A stretch of DNA of 5,374 nt from positions 1-5,374 of the forward strand of contig CAAGRO010000409.1 in assembly GCA_900772695.1 (NCBI GenBank). Reading direction: 5' to 3'. This document shows, in pieces, positions 1 to 5,374 of this stretch; the first letter of the stretch is position 1; each line of letters starts with the position of its first letter. Source of the DNA: an uncultured Oribacterium sp. Lineage in GTDB: Bacteria; Bacillota; Clostridia; Lachnospirales; Lachnospiraceae. The notes beneath the pieces are model-generated. The model had not been told where the DNA came from, made no database searches, and saw nothing but the letters and a program-made list of their open reading frames with translations. A program made the position numbers and the translations under genes.

Positions 1-84
1 CCGAAGGGGTTCATATTTCTATTTTCGCACTCCGCCGCTTCGTTCTGCAGCTGGTCAGTCGGTGATGCCGGGTTCTACAGCTGA
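1..84. other. Region downstream of the aminotransferase gene, no gene assigned
   Basis: This is the 3' flank of the four-gene minus-strand unit, cut by the window edge. It holds most of a 30-bp tandem duplication (separate entry). I see no GC-rich hairpin followed by a T-run on the minus strand, so no intrinsic terminator is visible and the operon may continue leftwards. A minus-strand ATG lies at 14-12 and opens a frame beginning M-N-P-F that runs off the window. The nearest GGAG (30-33) is 15 nt upstream of it, which is farther than usual, so I do not call a gene from four codons. Confidence 0.4.
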
Positions 85-108
85 TCAGTCGGTGATGCCG
101 AGTTCTGC
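41..108. repeat. 30-bp tandem duplication spanning the aminotransferase stop codon
   Basis: Bases 41-70 and 71-100 are two adjacent 30-bp units that match at 27 of 30 positions, differing at unit positions 1, 7 and 14. A third, partial copy starts at 101 and holds for about 8 bases (shared GTTCTGC). The period is exactly ten codons. On the minus strand the aminotransferase ends in ELGITD then TGA. The duplicated copy, in the same frame, again reads GITD then TGA. The repeat has therefore copied the end of the coding sequence with its stop, leaving two in-phase TGA codons 30 nt apart. The three differences show the copies have begun to diverge. Confidence 0.9.
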
Positions 109-1314
109 TGCACGTTTTGCAAGTGCTGCACAGATGCGATCGATGCCTTCGAAGCTCTTCGCACGGTCAGCAAATACACCATAGATGATTCTCAGGTGTC
201 CGTCGCCCTGCTCGCCGTAGAATTTACCATCGTTTACCATAACCTTCGCTTCCTTCGCAAGGTAACTTGTGATTTCACTGGAATCGCCGAGTCTGCTCAC
301 ATTGACCCAGCCATAGAAGCCGGATTCCATAAGCGGCATGGAAACACCAGGAATGGCATTAAATTTCTCATATGCATACTGACGACGCGCGTCCTGTTCC
401 GCTACATAGCCCTGCATGAAGGATGTGTCCTCATACGCAGGAATAAGCGCCATCTGGATCATCGTATTCGTTGCGCCCTGAATATTTACCGCCGTCGCAT
501 ACAGCGCATCCATGATTACATCATTGGTAAAGATGTAGCCCATACGATAACCACTGAGTGCCATTCCCTTCGAGCAGGAGCAGACCGTCACGGTTCTCTC
601 CCACATGCCAGGAAGTGATGCGATCGAAACCATCTCATGTCCCGGGAATGCTGTATCCTCAAATGCCTGATCACACACGCAGATGAGATCATTCTTTACG
701 ATAAATTCGGAAAGCGCTGTCAGCTCTTCTCGTGTATAGACACGACCGTTTGGGTTATTCGGAGACGACAGGAGTACCATCTTCGTCTTCGGCGTCAGCC
801 GTTTCTCATACTCTTCTACACGCAGGCGGTAGTTGTCCTCCTCATAGGTCGGGACCTTGACCACCACGCCGTTCAGAAGCTGCGGATCCAGGAAGTTGCT
901 TGGGTAGCTTGGATCATGCACGAGAATTTCATCGCCCGGTTCAATAAATGGTGTCATCGCAAAATACAGTCCGACGTCCGAGCCCGGGTTAATGATGATG
1001 TTCCGCTGTGGGTCCACTTCGATATGGTTGTCACGCGCGATCTTCTTCGCGATGACCTCCTTCAGCTCAGCATTGCCGATCGGAGCTGTATAGTGACATG
1101 CAACGCCCTCCTGGATCACTTCCATACTACGCTGCAACACCTTCTCCGGAATCACTCTATCCGGGAAGTACGGGTCCGCCCAGCACATCATGATGCCACC
1201 TTCAGCCATCATCTTCGATACAGAATCACCTACATCGGCTTTACCGGCTTCTGTAGAGAACAAACCACCATCCAGCGTCCGGAAAAGTGGACGCATCTTA
1301 TCACGAATATCCAT
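85..1314 (-). CDS. Class I/II PLP-dependent aminotransferase (AspC-like fold)
   Basis: A predicted cytosolic 409-residue aminotransferase of fold type I, which transfers an amino group between an amino acid and a 2-oxo acid. The length is normal for the family. Visible landmarks, counted from the ATG: PSYP at 135-138, the NNPNG form of the NPxG motif at 186-190, D215 (partner of the PLP pyridine nitrogen), SCSK with Schiff-base lysine K249, GYR with phosphate-binding R257, and HLR with R375, which usually holds the substrate carboxylate. The position that is normally Tyr three residues after the Asp is Phe (F218, in DQAF). I chose the ATG at 1314 because AAAGGA lies 7 nt upstream at 1322-1327; the TTG at 1320, two codons earlier, would sit 1 nt from it. 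It is the last visible gene of the minus-strand unit, 11 nt after the permease. Transaminase type is well supported; amino-acid specificity cannot be told. Confidence 0.93.
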   Translation of the reverse strand: MDIRDKMRPLFRTLDGGLFSTEAGKADVGDSVSKMMAEGGIMMCWADPYFPDRVIPEKVLQRSMEVIQEGVACHYTAPIGNAELKEVIAKKIARDNHIEVDPQRNIIINPGSDVGLYFAMTPFIEPGDEILVHDPSYPSNFLDPQLLNGVVVKVPTYEEDNYRLRVEEYEKRLTPKTKMVLLSSPNNPNGRVYTREELTALSEFIVKNDLICVCDQAFEDTAFPGHEMVSIASLPGMWERTVTVCSCSKGMALSGYRMGYIFTNDVIMDALYATAVNIQGATNTMIQMALIPAYEDTSFMQGYVAEQDARRQYAYEKFNAIPGVSMPLMESGFYGWVNVSRLGDSSEITSYLAKEAKVMVNDGKFYGEQGDGHLRIIYGVFADRAKSFEGIDRICAALAKRAAELGITD

Positions 1315-1321
1315 AATCAAA

Positions 1322-1327
1322 TCCTTT
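1322..1327 (-). promoter_or_regulatory. Ribosome binding site of the aminotransferase, overlapping the permease stop
   Basis: On the minus strand AAAGGA lies 7 nt before the ATG at 1314. The TAA stop of the permease (1328-1326) overlaps its first two bases. This arrangement suggests translational coupling, and it decides the aminotransferase start in favour of ATG over the TTG two codons upstream. Confidence 0.8.
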
Positions 1328-2621
1328 AAATTATACCGATATGAGCCATAAGGATGTTGACTACGGTCGCCAATGTCGTCGTTACAACCGTGCAGACGAA
1401 GAGGTGCTTATAGCCTTCCTTATGCGTAACACCACAGTAATTCAGTGTCAGAACGATGGCACTGTTATGTGGAAGGGAGTCGAAGGTGATCTGTGCAACG
1501 TTCGCGATACGGGTGAGCGCATATGGGTTACCACCCATATCGAGGAGCTTCTGTGTGAAGTTCTCAAGTACGAAGTTCAGACCACCAGTTGCACTGCCGG
1601 TAAAGCCGGCGATCACGGCGATGACGATGAACAGCATGATGTACGGGCTGCCGAAGGATGCCTTCTCAAGGAAGTTGAGAAGCACGTTGTAACCCGGAAC
1701 TGCACCAACAACAGAAGCAAGTCCGCAGATGGCTGCCGTATTGACAACAGACATCGCACTGTCTGCGCCCTCTGCAAGTGCCTTGATGATCTTATTGAGA
1801 CCGCCGATTCGCTTCCAGAAGAAAAGGCCTAATACGATACAGCCTACATACATCGCTGCCCACGCCGGCCAGTTCAGTACATTCAGGAGCACCACGACAA
1901 GTGCCATCGGAGGTAAGAGGAGCCATGGATTTGGAAGTCCCTCTACATCGAGGTCGACGTCCATGTTATCGCCCTCACGTGGGACGAAACCATCACCTCT
2001 TGCGATGCACTTCTTTCCTTCATTATGGAGATACCAGAGGTTACCTCCACCGACGATGATGAAGCCGACGATCGCCATCCAGAGACCTGCCATCGGAGTG
2101 GTTCCGAATGCTGCTGCCGGAAGAAGAATGTTACTGATCGGCATACCCGGAAGAACCTGCATGGCAACCGCGCCACCAAGCACGCAGCCAGGAATCAGAC
2201 TACGAGAAATGCCAGCCTTCTGGAAGAAGGCAGCTGCAAGTGGATACATGGTGAAGATGATAACGAATACATTGATACCACCGACGGACATCAGCAGGGT
2301 TGCGATGTAAACGGCTGCAACGGCGCTGGATGGTCCGAGTTTTTTAAATACCGCGTTCGCTACGCTCATCGGAAGACCGGAGTACTCCAGCATCTTTCCG
2401 AACATCTGACCACCGAGGAAAATCGGGAACAGGAACATAACCATGTTCGCCACGCCCGTCATATAGGTCACTTCATAGGAAGCGAAGACACCGATGCCAC
2501 CGGTGATTCCCACAATCAGCGCTGCCACCGTAGACAGCAGAATCAGTGAATATCCTCTCATCGAGCCGAGGATAATAACGACGAGTGCAAGAACAATGCC
2601 GAGAAAACTTAAAATCTCCAT
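1326..2621 (-). CDS. GntP-family permease (gluconate/organic-acid transporter type)
   Basis: A 431-residue, very hydrophobic inner-membrane protein with roughly 11-12 predicted membrane spans across its whole length. It has one clearly hydrophilic stretch at about residues 199-230 (charged, ending NPWLLLPP), which would be the central loop. It resembles the GntP group of the ion-transporter superfamily: GFTGSATGG at 339-347 and DSLPHNSAIVL at 381-391 match the conserved glycine-rich hairpin and the DSLPH(S/N) motif of that group. Known members move gluconate, other sugar acids, 3-hydroxybutyrate or D-serine by proton symport. The neighbours here favour an amino-acid-derived or carboxylate substrate, which is inference. 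The ATG at 2621 has AAAGGA at 2630-2635, 8 nt away. The gene starts 43 nt after the RidA stop with no terminator between them. The family call is firm; the substrate is unknown. Confidence 0.88.
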   Translation of the reverse strand: MEILSFLGIVLALVVIILGSMRGYSLILLSTVAALIVGITGGIGVFASYEVTYMTGVANMVMFLFPIFLGGQMFGKMLEYSGLPMSVANAVFKKLGPSSAVAAVYIATLLMSVGGINVFVIIFTMYPLAAAFFQKAGISRSLIPGCVLGGAVAMQVLPGMPISNILLPAAAFGTTPMAGLWMAIVGFIIVGGGNLWYLHNEGKKCIARGDGFVPREGDNMDVDLDVEGLPNPWLLLPPMALVVVLLNVLNWPAWAAMYVGCIVLGLFFWKRIGGLNKIIKALAEGADSAMSVVNTAAICGLASVVGAVPGYNVLLNFLEKASFGSPYIMLFIVIAVIAGFTGSATGGLNFVLENFTQKLLDMGGNPYALTRIANVAQITFDSLPHNSAIVLTLNYCGVTHKEGYKHLFVCTVVTTTLATVVNILMAHIGII

Positions 2622-2664
2622 TGTTTTTATCCTTTCTTTGTGAACTTTTCTCTAGTGACGATGG

Positions 2665-3045
2665 TCAGCGACTGGCAATCGCCTCTATTTCTACCAGGGC
2701 ACCCTTCGGAAGCTTCGCAACTTCCACTGCACTACGTGCCGGAAGCACATCACCGTTAAAGAACTCGGCATAGATTTCGTTCATTTTTGCGAAATCATCC
2801 ATATGCTGGATAAAAACAGTCGTCTTCAGTACATGACCAAGCGTAAGTCCTGCCTCTTCCAGAATCTTCGAGAGGTTCGTCAGCGACTGTCTGGTCTGGC
2901 CCTGAATATCATCAGATGCAAACGCACCGGTTGCCGGATCGATCGGTAGCTGACCGGAAACAAATACGAGATTTCCGAGCTCGACGCCCTGGGAATATGG
3001 GCCGATAGCGGCAGGTGCATGTTCTGTATTAATTCTATTTGCCAT
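2665..3045 (-). CDS. ridA: RidA family enamine/imine deaminase (YjgF/YER057c/UK114)
   Basis: A 126-residue cytosolic protein of normal length for RidA, which acts as a homotrimer and hydrolyses reactive enamines/imines such as 2-aminoacrylate to ketoacids and ammonia, protecting PLP enzymes. The family signature is complete: GPYSQ at 15-19 (Y17), FVSGQLPID at 28-36, the C-terminal PARSAVEV at 102-109 with the conserved substrate-binding arginine R104, and VEIEAIA at 118-124 with the glutamates of active RidA members. It therefore looks catalytically competent. The start is the ATG at 3045, preceded by AAGGAG; an in-frame upstream codon at 3093 would overlap the amidohydrolase gene and add 16 unconserved residues. 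It lies second in the unit, between the amidohydrolase and the permease, where it could clear imines made by the aminotransferase (inference). Family call is very secure; whether it is a general or substrate-dedicated paralogue is unclear. Confidence 0.95.
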   Translation of the reverse strand: MANRINTEHAPAAIGPYSQGVELGNLVFVSGQLPIDPATGAFASDDIQGQTRQSLTNLSKILEEAGLTLGHVLKTTVFIQHMDDFAKMNEIYAEFFNGDVLPARSAVEVAKLPKGALVEIEAIASR

Positions 3046-3054
3046 GGTTTCACT

Positions 3055-3060
3055 CTCCTT
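3055..3060 (-). promoter_or_regulatory. Ribosome binding site of ridA, adjoining the amidohydrolase stop
   Basis: AAGGAG on the minus strand, 9 nt before the ATG at 3045. The amidohydrolase ends in the tandem stop TGATAA, whose last two bases are the first two of this site, so ribosomes ending one gene finish on the start signal of the next. It fixes the ridA start and supports coupled translation. Confidence 0.85.
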
Positions 3061-3061
3061 A

Positions 3062-4384
3062 TCAGTTAAGACGCCAGTCACAGAAGGTACCACCCTCCAT
3101 CTTATAGCCAGGTGCCAGAATACTGAAACGACGTACGTTCAGATTCGAAAGCGTACTCCAGATCAGACGGCAGTGCTTCGCAACGAGACGAAGGTTACGC
3201 AGGTCATGAATGTTCTCATCCGGCTTACCCTCTACGACGATGAAATCGCCCATGAGACCTGGTTTCAGGGTTCCGGTCACATCCTGTAATCCGCAGAGCT
3301 CTGCACCGTTTGCAGTTGCCGCCTTGATGGCCTCCATCGGTGTCAGTCCACACTCAACGAGTAACTCAACCTCACGAACGGTTGCGTTGGTTCCATTGAC
3401 CGGATCAGACGGAAGAAGATCCGTACCCACACAGATCTTCACGCCGGCTTCCTTCGCAAAGGTCACGCCCTGACGGTGTGTACGCGCAGCCTCACGGCCC
3501 TTCTCCACCTGGTGCTTCGGACAGCCATGCGCGATGAGATAGTCATCACTGTTGGAAACAGAAATCGTCGGCACATAGTAGGTACCATGCTCTGCCATCA
3601 GCTCTGCCGTCTCCTTGGAAAGCGTATAGCCGTGCTCTACAGAATCTACGCCGAGAAGTACGGACTGACGAATCGCCTTATCGTTTGAAAGATGTGCGAA
3701 ACACTTCTTCCCTGCGCGATGTGCGACATCCACAACAGCCTTTACTTCATCATCGGTCATCTGCATGTCACAGAGGCCTTCGTTTGCAGAAGCCATGCCA
3801 CCTGTATACATCATCTTCAGCTGGTCGGCACCTGCTGCAAGCTGAAGGCGGGCAGCCTTCATAAACTCGTCGACGCCACTGCACATCACAACAGAGTTTT
3901 CCTCGGAACCATGACCATTATGTGCTACCAGGCCCTTGCCACACGCAATTACATTCGGACCACATACCATGTTCTTATTGATGGCCTTCTTCAGTCCGAT
4001 ATCGATATCATCTGGTAAAGCCGCGCTACGGATGGTGGTCACACCACAGTCAAGCGCCTCTGCCGCTCTACGGTAACAAAGCATCGTACGGTACGGCACG
4101 CCAAACTCGTCATAGTCATTGCCCAGACCACGATACGGAAGCATCAGGTCCAGATGTACATGGCAGTTGATGAGACCCGGTAAAATGGTGTGTCCAGTGA
4201 GATCAAATACGGCATCCTCCGGTCCTGCCTGACTCAGAATCTCCTCATTCATCTCGCCTACATACTCCACGACATCCTCGTTAAACTTATCCTCGATGTT
4301 ATCGAATACATAGAGACCGTTCTCAATCGCCGGTGCACCGGTACCATCCACAATTCTTACGTTCTTTAAATACGTACGTGACAT
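3062..4384 (-). CDS. Metal-dependent amidohydrolase, imidazolonepropionase/Xaa-Pro-dipeptidase-like
   Basis: A 440-residue predicted cytosolic hydrolase of the amidohydrolase superfamily, cleaving an amide, peptide or cyclic-amide bond with a metal centre. The metal ligands are all visible: H75 and H77 in CHVHLD, K190 in LKMMYTGG (the lysine expected to be carboxylated), H231 in CFAHLS, H251 in VEHGY and D322 in VGTDLL. The LKMMYTGG and VEHGY context points to the imidazolonepropionase-like/prolidase-like branch rather than to HutI itself or dihydroorotase. The N-terminal beta domain (about 1-70) is somewhat enlarged by an acidic insert near 28-58. About 30 residues after RLVAKHCRLI (from about 410, ending GGTFCDWRLN) look like an extra C-terminal tail. 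It starts at the ATG at 4384 with AAAGGAG at 4391-4397, 6 nt away. It is first in the minus-strand unit, divergent from the regulator. Superfamily is certain; the substrate is not known. Confidence 0.92.
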   Translation of the reverse strand: MSRTYLKNVRIVDGTGAPAIENGLYVFDNIEDKFNEDVVEYVGEMNEEILSQAGPEDAVFDLTGHTILPGLINCHVHLDLMLPYRGLGNDYDEFGVPYRTMLCYRRAAEALDCGVTTIRSAALPDDIDIGLKKAINKNMVCGPNVIACGKGLVAHNGHGSEENSVVMCSGVDEFMKAARLQLAAGADQLKMMYTGGMASANEGLCDMQMTDDEVKAVVDVAHRAGKKCFAHLSNDKAIRQSVLLGVDSVEHGYTLSKETAELMAEHGTYYVPTISVSNSDDYLIAHGCPKHQVEKGREAARTHRQGVTFAKEAGVKICVGTDLLPSDPVNGTNATVREVELLVECGLTPMEAIKAATANGAELCGLQDVTGTLKPGLMGDFIVVEGKPDENIHDLRNLRLVAKHCRLIWSTLSNLNVRRFSILAPGYKMEGGTFCDWRLN

Positions 4385-4390
4385 AGTAAA

Positions 4391-4397
4391 CTCCTTT
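4391..4397 (-). promoter_or_regulatory. Ribosome binding site of the amidohydrolase gene
   Basis: AAAGGAG on the minus strand, 6 nt before the ATG at 4384. It is the strongest ribosome site in the window, fitting the first gene of the unit, and it fixes the start. Confidence 0.85.
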
Positions 4398-4421
4398 CAA
4401 TCATATAGATACGTTCGCTTT

Positions 4422-4456
4422 AGCCACTGGGTCGAATAGAAACAATTTTAGTGGCT
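4422..4456. repeat. Inverted repeat AGCCACT / AGTGGCT in the operon leader
   Basis: The arms AGCCACT (4422-4428) and AGTGGCT (4450-4456) are perfect 7-bp reverse complements separated by 21 bp, with centres 28 bp apart. They lie 38-72 bp upstream of the amidohydrolase ATG, just downstream of the proximal TATAAT box if that is the promoter, so they would be in the mRNA leader. They could be paired half-sites for a regulator or a weak stem in the leader. The T-rich run after the right arm is on the plus strand and the loop is long, so I do not call a terminator. Confidence 0.5.
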
Positions 4457-4490
4457 GTATTATTTTTCATTATATACTGTATTTTTTTCT
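4455..4490. repeat. Two direct CTGTAT-plus-T-run repeats, 22 bp apart
   Basis: CTGTATTATTTTTC (4455-4468) and CTGTATTTTTTTCT (4477-4490) match at 11 of 14 positions and start 22 bp apart, about two turns of the helix, so they would present the same face to a bound protein. They flank the proximal minus-strand TATAAT box (4474-4469). A third CTGTAT lies inside the palindrome at 4729-4738. This makes them candidate operator sites, but T-rich DNA produces such matches easily. Confidence 0.4.
4469..4474 (-). promoter_or_regulatory. Candidate -10 box for the four-gene operon
   Basis: A perfect TATAAT on the minus strand, 85 bp upstream of the amidohydrolase start. The best -35 at 16-bp spacing is TGCGCA (4496-4491), only a half match to TTGACA, so activator help would be likely. 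A second perfect TATAAT at 4532-4527 is an alternative, with no better -35. Confidence 0.35.
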
Positions 4491-4728
4491 TGCGCATCGG
4501 CGTAGAAGCTAAAATCGCGCGGAAGAATTATACAATATGTACAAATTTGCATATATTTTCGCATGTTTATTGTGCTACAAATCCCATCGTGTTATTTTTG
4601 AAGAGTAAAAAATAATCCAGTCCATAGTTTGCAGTGTTTCACTGAGCTTACTAGAAAAACAGGCTTCATCGTTATAAAATTCCAAGAAGAGCATCGTCGC
4701 ACCTCGAAATCCGAAGGATAGACAATGA

Positions 4729-4743
4729 CTGTATACAGGGGGA
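4729..4743 (+). promoter_or_regulatory. CTGTATACAG palindrome overlapping the regulator ribosome site
   Basis: CTGTATACAG (4729-4738) is a perfect 10-bp palindrome. The ribosome binding site AGGGGGA (4737-4743), 7 nt before the ATG at 4751, shares its last two bases. A protein bound here could block the regulator's own expression, as is common for autoregulated genes in divergent pairs (inference). The ribosome site itself is clear and fixes the start. Confidence 0.55.
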
Positions 4744-4750
4744 TTACATT

Positions 4751-5356
4751 ATGGAACAGCAGGGAATTATATTAACCGATACCGATCGACAGATTCTGCA
4801 GTCTTATCGTAACCTGGTACGCGGTCTCGAGGATTATCTGGGAGACGCTTATGAAATCGTACTTCACAGTCTGGAATCTATGGAAAACTCTGTCATCGCC
4901 ATCGCAAACGGCCATCACACCGGTCGTACCGAAGGCTCACCGATTACGGATCTCGCACTCAATATGCTGAATTCGATTCAGGAGCAGGATAATGGTTTTA
5001 TTTCATACTTCTCGAAAAACCGAAACGGTGAGCCGCTCCGCTCTTCCACGATCGTGATCTACGGAGAGAATCACCGGGCAATCGGTCTTCTCTGCATCAA
5101 CTTTTATCTGAATACGCCACTCTATAAGATCGTAAGTGACCTCACTAATGATACGAAGGATACGGATGCAGAGCTTCCGGAGACCTTTGCAAACAATGTT
5201 GAAGATCTTTTGACACGTATCGTTGAACAGGTGCGCACCGAGGTCGAACAGAATCCGCACATTCAGCCATCGCTGAAAAACAAGGAAATCATCCGCCGCT
5301 GTCATGCACAGGGTGTCTTCAAAATCATTTGTATCATTTTTGCTGCCTTTAATTAG
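4751..5356 (+). pseudogene. YheO/DauR-type transcriptional regulator with truncated HTH
   Basis: The reading frame codes for 201 residues. Residues 8 to about 130 are a YheO-like PAS sensor domain with hallmark stretches EIVLHSLE (35-42), IANGHHTGR (51-59), GSPITDLAL (62-70) and IGLLCINFYL (111-120), close to E. coli YheO. The DauR-type C-terminal helix-turn-helix begins normally: LKNKEII at 175-181 and GVFKI at 188-192. It then stops matching: homologues continue with about 30-40 residues holding both helices and a TVY motif, but here there are nine unrelated residues (ICIIFAAFN) and TAG. The other two frames do not restore the motif, so this is not a simple one-base frameshift. The recognition helix is missing, so the product should not bind DNA normally. 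Characterised DauR regulates D-arginine catabolism, and divergence from the operon suggests this was its local regulator. It may be a broken gene, a sensor-only product or an assembly junction. Confidence 0.75.
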
Positions 5357-5374
5357 TTTATATTGCAATTCATA
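5327..5374. other. AT-rich tail after the regulator breakpoint
   Basis: From about 5327 homology of the regulator to its family ends and composition changes: 11 of 48 bases are G or C, unlike the roughly balanced coding sequence before it. It contains ATCATTT twice at a 9-bp period (5324-5330, 5333-5339). There is no hairpin of the intrinsic-terminator type and no recognisable insertion-sequence end, but the window closes too soon to judge. It may be the edge of an inserted or recombined segment. Confidence 0.4.

Larger units (their letters stand above)
4385..4750. promoter_or_regulatory. Divergent intergenic control region between the operon and the regulator gene
   Basis: This 366-bp AT-rich stretch separates the two divergent units and must hold both promoters. 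For the minus strand there are two perfect TATAAT boxes (4474-4469 and 4532-4527), neither with a good -35. For the plus strand the best -10 is TATAAA at 4673-4678, also lacking a clear -35; TTGAAG at 4598-4603 is a stray -35-like match. It also holds an inverted repeat (4422-4456), repeated CTGTAT motifs and a CTGTATACAG palindrome, listed separately. No RNA gene or riboswitch fold is recognisable. A 23-codon plus-strand frame at 4537-4608 lacks a well-placed ribosome site and is not called. Confidence 0.7.

Noticed and set aside
12..14. Minus-strand ATG as the start of a fifth operon gene
   Set aside because: Only four full codons are in the window and the nearest GGAG is 15 nt away, so it cannot be supported.
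637..1329. Long plus-strand open frame (230 codons) opposite the aminotransferase
   Set aside because: It is antisense to a gene with a full set of catalytic motifs, has no recognisable domain and is rich in His, Arg and Cys as shadow frames often are.
1341..2549. Several plus-strand open frames opposite the permease
   Set aside because: They are antisense shadows of a clear membrane-protein gene; none shows family motifs.
3046..3093. Longer ridA start at 3093 adding 16 residues
   Set aside because: It overlaps the amidohydrolase end, the extra residues are not part of the RidA family, and AAGGAG sits correctly before the ATG at 3045.
3044..4018. Plus-strand open frames opposite the amidohydrolase
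   Set aside because: They overlap the conserved metal-ligand coding sequence in antisense and show no recognisable protein features.
4535..4554. Imperfect dyad ATATG-N10-CATAT as an operator
   Set aside because: The arms are 5 bp of AT-rich sequence with mismatches at the centre, well within chance for this composition.
4537..4608. 23-codon plus-strand frame in the divergent region, starting MYKFAYIF
   Set aside because: A small hydrophobic leader peptide is possible, but the only ribosome-like match (GGAAG, 4521-4525) is weak and 11 nt away, and such a short frame is expected by chance.
5003..5368. Minus-strand open frame (121 codons) opposite the regulator 3' half
   Set aside because: It is mostly antisense to the conserved PAS-like domain, starts at a TTG and has no recognisable motif.

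Overview
This window most likely comes from a bacterium of the Bacillota (clostridial or a related anaerobic group). The reasons are strong AAAGGAG-type ribosome sites, compact co-directional genes, AT-rich intergenic DNA beside coding DNA of roughly balanced GC, and use of the standard bacterial code (TGG for Trp; TGA, TAA and TAG all used as stops). This is an inference from style; nothing in the window fixes the species.

Layout: a divergent regulatory region at 4385-4750 separates two transcription units. To its left, on the minus strand, four tightly packed genes read in this order: an imidazolonepropionase/Xaa-Pro-dipeptidase-like amidohydrolase (4384 to 3062), a RidA enamine/imine deaminase (3045 to 2665), a GntP-type permease (2621 to 1326) and a class I/II PLP-dependent aminotransferase (1314 to 85). 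The gaps are 16, 43 and 11 nt, and at two junctions the upstream stop codon touches or overlaps the next ribosome site, so this is very probably one operon. To its right, on the plus strand, is a YheO/DauR-type regulator (4751-5356) with an intact PAS-like sensor domain. Its helix-turn-helix is lost after residue 192, at the junction with a very AT-rich tail.

Working together (inference): the permease would import a small organic or amino-acid-derived anion, the amidohydrolase would cleave an amide or peptide bond in it or a related compound, the aminotransferase would exchange the amino group of the product, and RidA would remove reactive enamine/imine intermediates from PLP chemistry. DauR, the characterised relative of the regulator, controls D-arginine catabolism in Pseudomonas, so a non-canonical amino acid, dipeptide or cyclic amide is a reasonable guess. 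The substrate cannot be read from the sequence.

Points of most interest are the broken DNA-binding domain of the regulator, repeated CTGTAT motifs and a CTGTATACAG palindrome in the divergent region, a 30-bp tandem duplication across the aminotransferase stop codon, and the undescribed substrate of the four-gene set. I see no RNA genes, CRISPR array or identifiable complete mobile element.
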